The position numbers were made by a program, and so were the translations under genes. Positions 26,868 to 34,528 of a stretch of 64,000 bases of DNA are shown here, one piece after another (within the stretch, counting starts at the first letter, position 1; each line of letters begins with the position of its first letter). This DNA comes from Adhaeribacter arboris. Its GTDB lineage: Bacteria > Bacteroidota > Bacteroidia > Cytophagales > Hymenobacteraceae. The stretch is taken from contig NZ_PYFT01000001.1 in NCBI RefSeq assembly GCF_003023845.1, positions 4,154,001 to 4,218,000 on the forward strand, read 5' to 3'. The notes beneath the pieces were generated by a model. That model was not told the origin of the DNA and did no database searches. It saw nothing but the letters and a program-made list of their open reading frames with translations.

Positions 26868-27408
26868 TACCTTAAAATGGCTTTTACCCGACGACGGACA
26901 TTTTTCGTTGGAACAGCTCCGGCTGTACCAGGAAGAGAATTTGTCAGCCCCGGCCCGGCATCAGGTAGAAAAACACCTGCTGGATTGTGATTTATGCGCC
27001 GATGTACTGGCCGGCATGGCTGTTTCTAATCGTACCCAAACGCAGGCGGCGGTAAGTCAGTTAAATCAACGGCTGAAAAGTAAGATTCAATCGGAATCTC
27101 GCCTTAAAGTTCGGCCTTTGTACGGACCAACTCTGCGGATAGCCGCGGGTTTTTTAATTTTGCTCGTGAGTTTTGGCCTATTTCGCTACTTGCAACAGCC
27201 CACTACAACAGTAACTTCGGAAAAAACGGTGGCTCAGTCTTCCTCAACCAAGCCTGAATCCGTACCCCAGGTGGCTCTTTCCGCTCCCCCCGACCCCATT
27301 ATAAAACCTGCTGAACCAGAACCAGCCACACCGGCAGCAAGTAAAACTCCTTCTCCAACCCGGAAAACCATAGTTGCTAAATCAACAAAAAAGAAAAGTC
27401 GGCTTTAG
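26854..27408 (+). CDS. Anti-sigma factor (zinc-binding ZAS domain), zero-frame product
   Basis: 184 residues. N-terminal ZAS-like zinc motif HQVEKHLLDCDLCADVL (H42-x7-C-x2-C), a single membrane helix RIAAGFLILLVSFGLFRYL (about 90-108), and a periplasmic Pro/Ser-rich linker. It would bind and hold the ECF sigma factor encoded immediately upstream (14-base overlap). The frame stops at TAG 27406-27408 right after a Lys-rich end (KSTKKKSRL). This is two codons after the sequence A AAA AAG (27387-27393) where the -1 frame is open onward into the TonB-like part at 27393-28223. The unit is therefore either a frameshifted gene or a regulated two-product gene. Confidence 0.9.
   Translation: MTQPDTLKWLLPDDGHFSLEQLRLYQEENLSAPARHQVEKHLLDCDLCADVLAGMAVSNRTQTQAAVSQLNQRLKSKIQSESRLKVRPLYGPTLRIAAGFLILLVSFGLFRYLQQPTTTVTSEKTVAQSSSTKPESVPQVALSAPPDPIIKPAEPEPATPAASKTPSPTRKTIVAKSTKKKSRL
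27387..27393 (+). promoter_or_regulatory. Candidate -1 programmed frameshift site (A AAA AAG)
   Basis: The heptamer A AAA AAG sits in the correct zero-frame phase (codons AAA at 27388-27390 and AAG at 27391-27393). A -1 slip leads directly to the frame that stays open through the TonB-like C-terminus. This heptamer is the most efficient bacterial -1 slippery sequence (as in dnaX). No strong Shine-Dalgarno stimulator is visible upstream, and only weak stem potential downstream. A one-base change in the six-A run by mutation or sequencing error would give the same pattern. Confidence 0.5.
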
Positions 27409-28223
27409 CTGCTGGTTCAGACGCGAAAGACACCCTTTTCCCGGTGGATACGGCGGTAGTATTAGATGCCATGGCGGTTACGTCTACGGATAAGCCGATG
27501 GTGAATGAGAATGTTCCACTGCCAACTACCATAGCCCACAGCAACAGCTTGTTAGCAAAAAAATTAGTAACCGGAACCTCGCTAACGGCAAAATCCGTAA
27601 ACGGTATATCTTTACAAAGTGTCCCTGCTTATACTGGTCAAATTGTTACTGGGAAAGTGCTGGATGCGGCTTCTGGCCAAGGCTTGCCCGGTGTAAGCAT
27701 GCGCGTAAAGAACACTACGCTGGACATGGTTACCGATGCCGATGGCAATTTCTCGTTCACGGTACCAACCGGAAAAAATGAATTAATTATAAATTATGTT
27801 GGCTATTCTACTCAAAAAATCAAAATTAAACCAACAGATAAACGACTAGTCGTGCAACTAAAGCCAGATGCTAACCAGTTGAGAGAAGTAGAAGTGAGCA
27901 CTTTCAATAAAGAAAACATCCCGGCAACCATAATACCTACTAAACCTGAAATAGGACAAAAGGCTTTTTACCAGTATATCCAACAAAATCTGCATTACCC
28001 TGAAGAAGCCCGGCGGCAAAAACAGGAAGGCTTGGTAGAAGTTGGTTTTACTGTAACGGAAGCCGGTGAACTAACGGATTTTAAAATTTTAAAGAGCCTT
28101 AATGCGGCTTGCGACGCTGAAGCCATTCGGGTAATTAAAGAAGGCCCACCCTGGCAACCTAGCTTATTACAGGGCCAGCCTCAGCCGGAAAATGTGCGGG
28201 TAACCATACCGTTTAAGTTATAA
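27393..28223 (+). CDS. CarboxypepD-like and TonB C-terminal part, -1 frame of the anti-sigma gene
   Basis: Open from 27381; the first in-frame GTG is at 27444 and the first ATG at 27471. After a linker (about 80 residues), a carboxypeptidase-regulatory-like sandwich (TGKVLDAASGQGLPGVSMRV) and a TonB C-terminal domain (FYQYIQQNLHYPEEARRQKQ and GLVEVGFTVTEAGELTDFKI) complete a protein of the anti-sigma/TonB type known in Bacteroidota. The TonB domain would contact an outer-membrane receptor's TonB box. Read as one polypeptide by a -1 shift at 27387-27393, it joins sigma control in the cytoplasm with receptor contact across the envelope. A separate start without an ATG is less plausible. Confidence 0.82.
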   Translation, partial: EKSALAAGSDAKDTLFPVDTAVVLDAMAVTSTDKPMVNENVPLPTTIAHSNSLLAKKLVTGTSLTAKSVNGISLQSVPAYTGQIVTGKVLDAASGQGLPGVSMRVKNTTLDMVTDADGNFSFTVPTGKNELIINYVGYSTQKIKIKPTDKRLVVQLKPDANQLREVEVSTFNKENIPATIIPTKPEIGQKAFYQYIQQNLHYPEEARRQKQEGLVEVGFTVTEAGELTDFKILKSLNAACDAEAIRVIKEGPPWQPSLLQGQPQPENVRVTIPFKL

Positions 28224-28272
28224 GAAGTTACTAAATTATAAAGCCCATTATCTTACCAAAAATTTACTAATT

Positions 28273-28647
28273 ATGGCTAACGTCTTAAACTACTTACCCC
28301 ATTTAGAAGCCGATGAAATGGCTTTTATCCAAGGCTTTTTTCAAAATTTAAACGACCAGCAGGCGCAACAATTCACGGATATTTACCGGACGCGCCGCAA
28401 AACGCCCGAACTTATTTTATTTACTACTTTACTGGGCTTTGTGGGGTTTGCCGGCATTCAACGGTTTGTGGTGGGCAGTATAGGGATGGGAATTCTGTAC
28501 TTTTTCACGGCCGGACTTTGCTTTATCGGTACTATTATCGATGCCATTAATTACCGGCGAATAGCTTTTGAGTATAATATAAAAGAAGCGCAAAAAGTGC
28601 AGATAATGGTAGTGAGTCAAATGGGTGGTCCGTACACGGGGCGATAA
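28273..28647 (+). CDS. TM2-domain membrane protein
   Basis: 124 residues. N-terminal 50 residues are helical and soluble; residues 48-95 are two hydrophobic segments joined by a short turn (ILFTTLLGFVGFAGIQRFVV, then GILYFFTAGLCFIGTIIDAI), the TM2 domain with its characteristic GxxRF/G pattern. Function of TM2 proteins is not well defined. It lies 49 bases after the TonB-like part and 6 bases before the PLD-like gene, so it is probably in the same transcript. Confidence 0.88.
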   Translation: MANVLNYLPHLEADEMAFIQGFFQNLNDQQAQQFTDIYRTRRKTPELILFTTLLGFVGFAGIQRFVVGSIGMGILYFFTAGLCFIGTIIDAINYRRIAFEYNIKEAQKVQIMVVSQMGGPYTGR

Positions 28648-28653
28648 AGGTAT

Positions 28654-29133
28654 ATGGTAAATTTTTCGTCGCTTTTCCGGAAACCCGAAAAAGTAGTTCA
28701 GCAGGTATATTTTAGTCCGGGTACCGATTGCCTGAACGCCATTCTGGAGCAGATTGAAACGGCGCGTACTTCTCTTAAAATATGCGTTTTCACCATCAGC
28801 GACGATCGGATAACCCAGGCAATCTTACAAGCTCATCGCAGCCACGTTGCCGTTAAAATTATAACCGATAACGAAAAGTTGTTTGATATGGGCTCTGATA
28901 TTAAACAATTGGCGCAGGCGGGAATTCCCATCCGGGTAGATAATACGGCTAACCACATGCACCACAAATTTGCGATCGTGGATAATGGGCTAGTTTTAAC
29001 CGGTTCGTATAACTGGACCCGCAGCGCCGCCAAGTATAATCACGAAAATCTGGTTATAACTTCTGCCAAAAGTATTGTAACGGATTTCGGTTACGAGTTC
29101 GACCGCTTATGGGAAATTATGGTACCTCTTTAA
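28654..29133 (+). CDS. Phospholipase D-like (HKD) nuclease-type protein
   Basis: 159 residues with a single HKD motif HHKFAIVDNGLVLTGSYNWT (H108, K110, D115 by position), typical of Nuc-like single-motif members that form a catalytic dimer. Members of this size include DNA/RNA endonucleases and phosphodiesterases. No signal peptide. Its position at the end of the sigma/anti-sigma/TM2 run suggests co-expression; a link to the sigma regulon is inference. Confidence 0.88.
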   Translation: MVNFSSLFRKPEKVVQQVYFSPGTDCLNAILEQIETARTSLKICVFTISDDRITQAILQAHRSHVAVKIITDNEKLFDMGSDIKQLAQAGIPIRVDNTANHMHHKFAIVDNGLVLTGSYNWTRSAAKYNHENLVITSAKSIVTDFGYEFDRLWEIMVPL

Positions 29134-29145
29134 ATGACTTTCTTC

Positions 29146-29538
29146 TTACTCCCAAGTACCGGCAAACAGTACCACCCGCCAGCCATCCGGATCTTCAAAA
29201 GTAAGGCCTTTATCCTGCCAGTAAGGATTTTCGGGCGGAACCGGAAAGTACCCCAGATTTTGCAAGCGGCTCACTGCCGCATTTAGAACAACTTGGTCCG
29301 GAATGTAAAAAACCAGTAGATTATCCTTGGTGGGCGCCGGACAAGGACTACCGGCTACGTGTTGCGTAAATTCCAGGTGATACTCCCGCCCCGGCAAACC
29401 CAACATAACACCATCATAGCCCGCGTGATTAGCAAAAGAACTTAGCTTTTCTAAGCCTAAACCTTCGGTATAAAATTGAATTAATTTGGCTAATTGATCG
29501 GTTGGACGGGCAATCCGGACTTGGGCGAAAGAAAGCAT
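29146..29538 (-). CDS. VOC-family (glyoxalase/bleomycin-resistance-like) protein
   Basis: 130 residues. Starts FAQVRIARPTDQLAKLIQFY, then GYDGVMLGLPGREYHLEFTQ and ends VLFAGTWE; a single vicinal-oxygen-chelate module with a likely metal His/Glu set (H55/E57 and E in the last strand). Small metal-dependent proteins of this fold include glyoxalases and fosfomycin/bleomycin resistance proteins, but most Bacteroidota members have unknown substrates. It converges on the PLD-like gene with a 12-base gap. Confidence 0.85.
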   Translation of the reverse strand: MLSFAQVRIARPTDQLAKLIQFYTEGLGLEKLSSFANHAGYDGVMLGLPGREYHLEFTQHVAGSPCPAPTKDNLLVFYIPDQVVLNAAVSRLQNLGYFPVPPENPYWQDKGLTFEDPDGWRVVLFAGTWE

Positions 29539-29614
29539 AAAACGGTTAACTTAGAATAAACTATAGGTTTACTAGGGTGAAAGCGTACTACCTAACAATA
29601 TCTCGGCCTGTTCG

Positions 29615-30937
29615 TTAATTTCCACCTCCAGAATTAACCTGGCCCGGATAATCCAGAACCAAATTACATAAAGTTCTTACGCCTAGCTTAAAACCACTTT
29701 CGTCGATGAAGAAGTCGGGAGTATGGTGCGAAGGCGCTTCTTCGCGCTTTTTGCCTTTGGGCATGCCCCCCAAAAAAACAAACAAGCCCGGTACTTTTTC
29801 CTGGAAGAAGGAAAAATCCTCGGCTCCCGTTACGGCCGGGCGTAATTCTACATTTTCGGTGCCCGCCGTACGTTGCAGCGTAGGCAGCATTTTTTCGGTT
29901 AAGGCCGGTTGATTATACGTTACCGGATAATGGATGCTCAACGGAATTTGTACTTCGGCGGTGGCACCGGCGCTTTCGGCCGTTTTAGTGGCGATCTGCT
30001 TAACGCGGGCAATAATCATTTTTTCGTCTTCGGCGCTTAACGCCCGGAGCGTTCCCGTCATTTCTACTTGTTCCGGAATAATATTCGACCGGTTGCCGCC
30101 CTGAATAGTGCCAATGGTAACAATCCCCGGATTCTCGGTTACATTTAAATTGCGGCTGACAATGGTTTGTAAATTATTTATAATTTGAGCCGAAACCACT
30201 ATTGGGTCGACGGAAGACCAGGGATAGGCGCCGTGCGCTTGCTTGCCTTTTACCGTAATTTTCATGTCGTTCACGCTAGCCATGGTGCCGCCCGGCCGGT
30301 AAGTTATTTTGCCCACTTCCGTTTGCGAATTAATGTGCAGGCCAAAGGCTACCTCCACTTTCGGGTTTTCCAACACCCCTTCTTTTATCATTAACTCCGC
30401 CCCGCCCTGCTCGCCAAAAGGCGCACCTTCTTCGGCGGGTTGAAAAATAAATTTTACGGTACCCCTAAGCTCATTTTTCATTCCCGAAAGTACTTCGGCT
30501 ACGCCCATTAAAATAGCCACGTGCGAGTCGTGGCCACAAGCGTGCATCACTCCCACCGGCTGCCCGTTATAGGTAGATTTAACTTTAGAAGCAAAAGGCA
30601 AAGGCACCCGTTCGGTTACCGGTAAGGCATCCATATCGGCGCGTAAAGCCATAACCGGCCCTGGTTTGCCGCCTTTTAAAACGCCTACTACCCCGGTTTT
30701 GGCTACGCCGGTTTTTACTTCTATCCCTAAAGCTTTCAGGTGTTTGGCTACGATGGCGGCCGTTCGTTTCTCGTTATTGCCCAACTCCGGATTCTGGTGG
30801 AAATCGCGCCGCCAGGCAATTACTTTTTGTTCAATTTTATCGGCTCCCTGATCTACTTTGGTACTAAGAGGATTTTGCTGGGCTAAAGTTGGTAGCGCAA
30901 GCATGGAGGTGAGAAGTAGGGTGTAGATATTTTTCAT
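29615..30937 (-). CDS. Secreted M20-family metallopeptidase/amidohydrolase
   Basis: 440 residues from the ATG at 30937 (MKNIYTLLLTSMLALPTLAQ signal peptide); an alternative start at 30952 adds five residues. M20 peptidase signatures: MHACGHDSHVAILMGVAEVL (Zn ligands His and Asp) and FQPAEEGAPFGEQGGAELMI, with a dimerisation domain GKITYRPGGTMASVNDMKIT. Closest known groups are N-acyl-L-amino-acid amidohydrolases/aminoacylases (IAA-amino acid hydrolase type) acting on acylated amino acids in the periplasm. It is an isolated gene; the substrate is unknown. Confidence 0.92.
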   Translation of the reverse strand: MKNIYTLLLTSMLALPTLAQQNPLSTKVDQGADKIEQKVIAWRRDFHQNPELGNNEKRTAAIVAKHLKALGIEVKTGVAKTGVVGVLKGGKPGPVMALRADMDALPVTERVPLPFASKVKSTYNGQPVGVMHACGHDSHVAILMGVAEVLSGMKNELRGTVKFIFQPAEEGAPFGEQGGAELMIKEGVLENPKVEVAFGLHINSQTEVGKITYRPGGTMASVNDMKITVKGKQAHGAYPWSSVDPIVVSAQIINNLQTIVSRNLNVTENPGIVTIGTIQGGNRSNIIPEQVEMTGTLRALSAEDEKMIIARVKQIATKTAESAGATAEVQIPLSIHYPVTYNQPALTEKMLPTLQRTAGTENVELRPAVTGAEDFSFFQEKVPGLFVFLGGMPKGKKREEAPSHHTPDFFIDESGFKLGVRTLCNLVLDYPGQVNSGGGN

Positions 30938-30986
30938 AAAATATGGTTTCATTTTAGTTAAACTTGTTATACCGTAATGCCAATTC

Positions 30987-31140
30987 CCTGATCAATTTCA
31001 TTAAGTTAAGCAGAGTAAATATAAAAATCCTTTGGCTAGTGCGAGCTTGTAGCTCGTACTAGCCGCAATTAACTTAGGAAAATAGTACGAGTTACAAGCT
31101 CGCACTAGCCCTTTCTCTTAACTTAATAACATTGATCAGG
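30987..31140. repeat. 154-base foldback element
   Basis: Outer arm CCTGATCAAT..ATTAAGTTAAG (from 30987) matches the inverse complement of the end at 31140 with two mismatches in about 26 bases. Inner arm GGCTAGTGCGAGCTTGTAGC matches its inverse in 31083-31110 with one mismatch in about 27. The central loop is about 20 bases. A partial copy of its TTAAGCAGAGTAAAT border reappears at 38832-38850. Confidence 0.82.
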
Positions 31141-31194
31141 AGATTGGCTATCCAGAAAGGCGTAGAGCACTTCGTTAACTCTACGCAGAACGGC
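31135..31194. repeat. Family D repeat, copy 1 (TCTACGCAGAACGG)
   Basis: ATCAGGAGATTGGCT at 31135 and GCGTAGAGCACTTCGTTAAC followed by TCTACGCAGAACGG at the end. The same 14-base ending recurs at 45879-45892. The CTCCTGAT/GATTGGC block recurs at 46705-46725 in the opposite arrangement. Confidence 0.7.
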
Positions 31195-31263
31195 AATTTA
31201 GTGGTTTAAAAATATTAAATCCGTTAAGCGTAAAATACTTTAACTCTAGCTAGCTTTTGTTAC

Positions 31264-32535
31264 TTATTGCTTATAAATAACCCCGTCTTTCATTACTAGT
31301 TTCACCTTCCGGATTTGAGAAATAACAGTTTCGGGATTTCCTTCCACCGCAATAATATCGGCCAGTAAACCCGCTTTGATCCGGCCAACAGAGTGGCTTA
31401 AACCAAATACATCCGCGTTTACGGAAGTAGCGGAACGCAGTACGTCCCGGTTTTTCATGCCGTAAGCCGCCATTAATTCCATTTCGCGGGCGTTGTCGCC
31501 GTGGGCAAAAACGCCTACATCGCCGCCCATAATAATGGTAACGCCGGCTTGCAAAGCGGCCGCGAAACTTTGCCGTTTCTTTCTGATACGCTCCGGTTCG
31601 GGTTGGCTCGTTTTGTTCCAGCCCGAGTATTGAGCAATAGCGTCGCCGGCGGCTAAGGTGGGGCAAAGCGCTACTTTCTTTTCTTTCAGGAGCCGGTAAA
31701 TTTCCGGGGTAGCCTCGTCGCCGTGTTCAATGGTACTTACGCCGGCCAGAATGGCGCGGCGCATGCCCTCGGGCGTAGAAGCGTGGGCTACTACCGGGCG
31801 GCCGCTGCTAGCTGCTACTTCTACTATTTTTTTAAATTCATCCAATGTAAATGTAGACTGTGCCTGGTTATTCAATCCCCAACGGTAATCGGCGTATACT
31901 TTTATCAGGTCGGCACCTTTACCAATTTGCGTGCGCACTTCTTTTATGATAGCATCTATTCCATCGGCTTCGGCCGCCCCTATCACCGAATCAATATCAT
32001 AACTCAAGGCTTTAGGACCGTAACTACCCGTGGCTACTAACGCCCTGGTGGCTACCAACATTCGGGGACCGGGAATTATTTTCTTTTCAATGGCTTGTTT
32101 TAGACCCACATCATCGTAACCAGCGCCTTCCGTACCTAAGTCGCGAACGGTAGTAAAGCCGGCTAATAAGGTATTTCGGGCGTGAACGGTAGCGCGAGCC
32201 AGGCGCTCGGCGCGGGATTCTTTGAGTACCTGGTCGTTCCAGGAAGTTTCATTGTAAGGATGCAAAAATAAATGGCTGTGGCCTTCGATTAAACCGGGCA
32301 GTAAGGTAGTACCGTTTAAATTTATTATCTGGGCATTGGCCGGGGCATTTACTGTTTTCCCGACGGCTTCGATGCGATTATTTTTTACTAAAACTTGCCA
32401 ACCTTCCTGTATTTGTTCGCCATCGAATACGCGGTCGGGTTTAAGTAAGTAATACGTATCCAAATTAACGGATTGGGCCCGCGTGGCCGGACACGTAAGT
32501 AAGATAAGGCCCAGTAAAAACAGGAAGTAACGCAC
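31264..32535 (-). CDS. Secreted amidohydrolase-family protein (imidazolonepropionase-like)
   Basis: 423 residues. Signal peptide (MRYFLFLLGLILLTCPATRA). Metal-dependent hydrolase fold: LLPGLIEGHSHLFLHPYNET with His-Ser-His metal ligands, HASTPEGMRRAILAGVSTIE with GDE, and GGDVGVFAHGDNARE with the catalytic Asp. The carboxy-terminal strand (ADIIAVEGNPETVISQIRKV) is the usual small beta domain. Substrate unknown, periplasmic; it may act as a prolidase/imidazolonase-like amidohydrolase, a type often exported by Bacteroidota. Confidence 0.92.
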   Translation of the reverse strand: MRYFLFLLGLILLTCPATRAQSVNLDTYYLLKPDRVFDGEQIQEGWQVLVKNNRIEAVGKTVNAPANAQIINLNGTTLLPGLIEGHSHLFLHPYNETSWNDQVLKESRAERLARATVHARNTLLAGFTTVRDLGTEGAGYDDVGLKQAIEKKIIPGPRMLVATRALVATGSYGPKALSYDIDSVIGAAEADGIDAIIKEVRTQIGKGADLIKVYADYRWGLNNQAQSTFTLDEFKKIVEVAASSGRPVVAHASTPEGMRRAILAGVSTIEHGDEATPEIYRLLKEKKVALCPTLAAGDAIAQYSGWNKTSQPEPERIRKKRQSFAAALQAGVTIIMGGDVGVFAHGDNAREMELMAAYGMKNRDVLRSATSVNADVFGLSHSVGRIKAGLLADIIAVEGNPETVISQIRKVKLVMKDGVIYKQ

Positions 32536-32689
32536 AGGTGATGGCTTTTTAAAATTATGGTTTAATATAAGGATGAATTGTGAAATGCGGTACTTGATTC
32601 TTATTTGTATAGCGGGTACTCTTTCTTTAACTGGCTATTAGCTGATTATCGTTCGCATAGCTAGTTGAGTATTATTTCTTATGAAGCTG

Positions 32690-32725
32690 TTTCATGGCGG
32701 AAGAATTGACCCTTCCGCCATGAAA
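32690..32725. repeat. 14-base-pair perfect hairpin
   Basis: TTTCATGGCGGAAG (32690-32703) pairs exactly with CTTCCGCCATGAAA (32712-32725) around an 8-base loop. It lies in the divergent region 32536-33274, which otherwise holds only a degraded family A copy. Confidence 0.8.
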
Positions 32726-33021
32726 GGCACCTTTCCTAAAACAGGGAAGGAGAAGCGGCTTTTTACATGTACCAGGTACCATTTACCAGTTGCCTTTTAC
32801 CATTTATCACTTTAAGGTATGAGTTTACTTGCTTGCATTGCTGCACTTTGCTTAAGTATTACGGCTTCTTGCTTGTTTCATTCCAGGAAGTAGCAGAAGT
32901 AAAGTATGGCTTGGATTTACGTTCGTGCCTTTCCGATTCAAACACTACCTTGATTAAATTAGATTTAACCTCAATTTAAAAGAAATAGCCGTATTTGGCA
33001 GACTCTTATCAGATAATGGAT

Positions 33022-33210
33022 AGACAGTAGCTAAAAATAACTGACAGCAGTTTGGCCATAGAGGGCCTTTAAAGATTCCGGTACGGCGCAGCAGCATTCC
33101 GCAGCATAGCGAGGAAAGGGAAAAAATAAGAATAGCCACCTCTCCTCCCCTGTTTTTAGCTTGCCCGGAGGGCGAAGGGGTCAAACTAGGCCCGCCGGCT
33201 TCAACAACAA
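33022..33210. repeat. Family A dispersed repeat, copy 6 (disrupted)
   Basis: GACAGTAGCTAAAAATAACT then GCAGTTTGGCCATAGAGGGC, GATTCCGGTACGGCGCAGCA, and GAGGAAAGGG. From 33121 to 33170 the family order is replaced by unrelated CTCTCCTCCC / CCCGGAGGGCGAAGGGG sequence, after which AAACTAGGCCCGCCGGC resumes, so this copy is interrupted or mosaic. Confidence 0.65.
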
Positions 33211-33274
33211 ACAACTATTATTACTTTTACCAAAAATTTCTTATAAATTTTGTATACTACAAACGAAAAAACGC

Positions 33275-33538
33275 ATGGACGAAGACTTGCCACACCTCAC
33301 CCCAGCAGAATTGATAGCGGAAGTAATAAAATTGCGGGCGGGTATTCGGGCGCACCGCGACAGTACCAAGCATGAATTATGCTGGCACCATCCACAACTC
33401 TGGAACCTATTGCCCGAGAAAACCACGCCTGACATTGCCGTACCCGCCTGGCCGCAATTCCTGCGGGGCTGTGTGCATTACCGCGAATCTTTAGACGTAC
33501 AACGACCGGAAGCTCCGCGGATAGAAGAGGAATTTTAG
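33275..33538 (+). CDS. Small hypothetical protein
   Basis: 87 residues from ATG at 33275 (MDEDLPHLTPAELIAEVIKL). An upstream ORF extension to 33161 crosses repeat DNA and is rejected. The chain has a helical start, an RAHRDSTKHELCWHHPQLWN segment rich in His, and ends RPEAPRIEEEF. No family recognised; His/Cys content suggests metal binding but is not diagnostic. It lies alone between a mosaic repeat and the DinB-like gene. Confidence 0.65.
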   Translation: MDEDLPHLTPAELIAEVIKLRAGIRAHRDSTKHELCWHHPQLWNLLPEKTTPDIAVPAWPQFLRGCVHYRESLDVQRPEAPRIEEEF

Positions 33539-33741
33539 ATTGCTGATTCACGCAAAAAGCCCCTTATTCTTAAAGAGAACAAATAGCTAATAGATAAAAA
33601 AAACCAGCAACCCGCCTTATCCTGGAGGAAAGAAAAATATTTAAAAAAATTAAAAATTAAAAAAAGGGGCTGCCATAGGGTTGTCAGTGGGAGGGCTTAG
33701 CTTTGTTCTATATCAATCGTTTCACCCCAAAAACCTAAACC

Positions 33742-34236
33742 ATGGAGCAAGCATTCGTAAAAAACCAGACCGCAACCTTTATTACCGCCGCCAACTTATT
33801 GGAACATTGGCAGGGGCACCGGGGCTTAACCCGCCGGGTAATAGAAGTTTTTCCGGAAAAAGATTTTTTTGAGTATTCCATTGCCGGTATGCGTCCGTTT
33901 GCCAGCATGGTGCAGGAGTTACTGGCCATTGCCGCACCTGGGCTCCGGCAAATTGTGGGAGGAGACACCGAACAACTAAACGAACACCTGGACCACCAAA
34001 ACAGCAAAGCGCATTTGCTGGCTTTATGGGACCAAGCCACCGCGGAAATTAACCAATTGTGGGCGCAGATTCCGGAAGAAAAATTTGAGGAAACAATTCT
34101 GGCTTTCGGGCAATACGAAGGCACCGTGTGGTCTACTATTTTTTACTTTATCGATAACGAAATTCACCACCGGGCGCAGGGTTTTGTGTATTTGCGTTCG
34201 TTGGGCATAGAACCGCCTTATTTTTGGCAAAGATAA
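33742..34236 (+). CDS. DinB-family protein
   Basis: 164 residues, a four-helix bundle of the DinB/YfiT superfamily. FIDNEIHHRAQGFVYLRSLG carries the conserved His residues of the metal triad (H and H near 143-144, plus an N-terminal His). In other bacteria, DinB-like proteins are metal-dependent transferases (thiol or similar), not DNA polymerases. A 14-base gap to the next small gene implies co-transcription. The substrate is unknown. Confidence 0.88.
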   Translation: MEQAFVKNQTATFITAANLLEHWQGHRGLTRRVIEVFPEKDFFEYSIAGMRPFASMVQELLAIAAPGLRQIVGGDTEQLNEHLDHQNSKAHLLALWDQATAEINQLWAQIPEEKFEETILAFGQYEGTVWSTIFYFIDNEIHHRAQGFVYLRSLGIEPPYFWQR

Positions 34237-34250
34237 CTAAAGAGACTTAC

Positions 34251-34472
34251 ATGAAAGAAGTACTGGTATTTCAAACATCGGTAACTACCCACCAGCGGGT
34301 GAATCAGGTAAAACCTGTATTGGATAACCTGATGCACTCCGGTGAAAAGTGGAATTTTGATCTGGAGGATTGCGACCACATCCTCCGGGTCGAAGCCATT
34401 CGAATTCAAGCCCCTGCCATCATCCAAAGCCTGAACAAGGCTGGCTTTATCTGCAGAGAACTAGAAGATTAA
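34251..34472 (+). CDS. Small protein with HMA-like fold but no CxxC
   Basis: 73 residues from ATG 34251 (MKEVLVFQTSVTTHQRVNQV); the frame also opens at 34224 overlapping the DinB stop, which I reject as a start. The beta-alpha-beta-beta-alpha-beta pattern (VLVFQTSV, DLEDCDHILRVEAIRI, LNKAGFICRELED) resembles heavy-metal-associated domains but has no CxxC; the T..H loop takes its place. It is 14 bases after the DinB-like gene, so probably a two-gene unit. Function unknown. Confidence 0.7.
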   Translation: MKEVLVFQTSVTTHQRVNQVKPVLDNLMHSGEKWNFDLEDCDHILRVEAIRIQAPAIIQSLNKAGFICRELED

Positions 34473-34528
34473 GTTTAAACTAAACCTGTCAATCTAGGGT
34501 AGGACTAGACAATTTCTTACCTCTTAAC

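Noticed and set aside
32767-32979. 70-residue ORF between secreted hydrolase and family A copy 6
   Set aside because: Low-quality composition with many Cys/Phe and no start context; likely non-coding.
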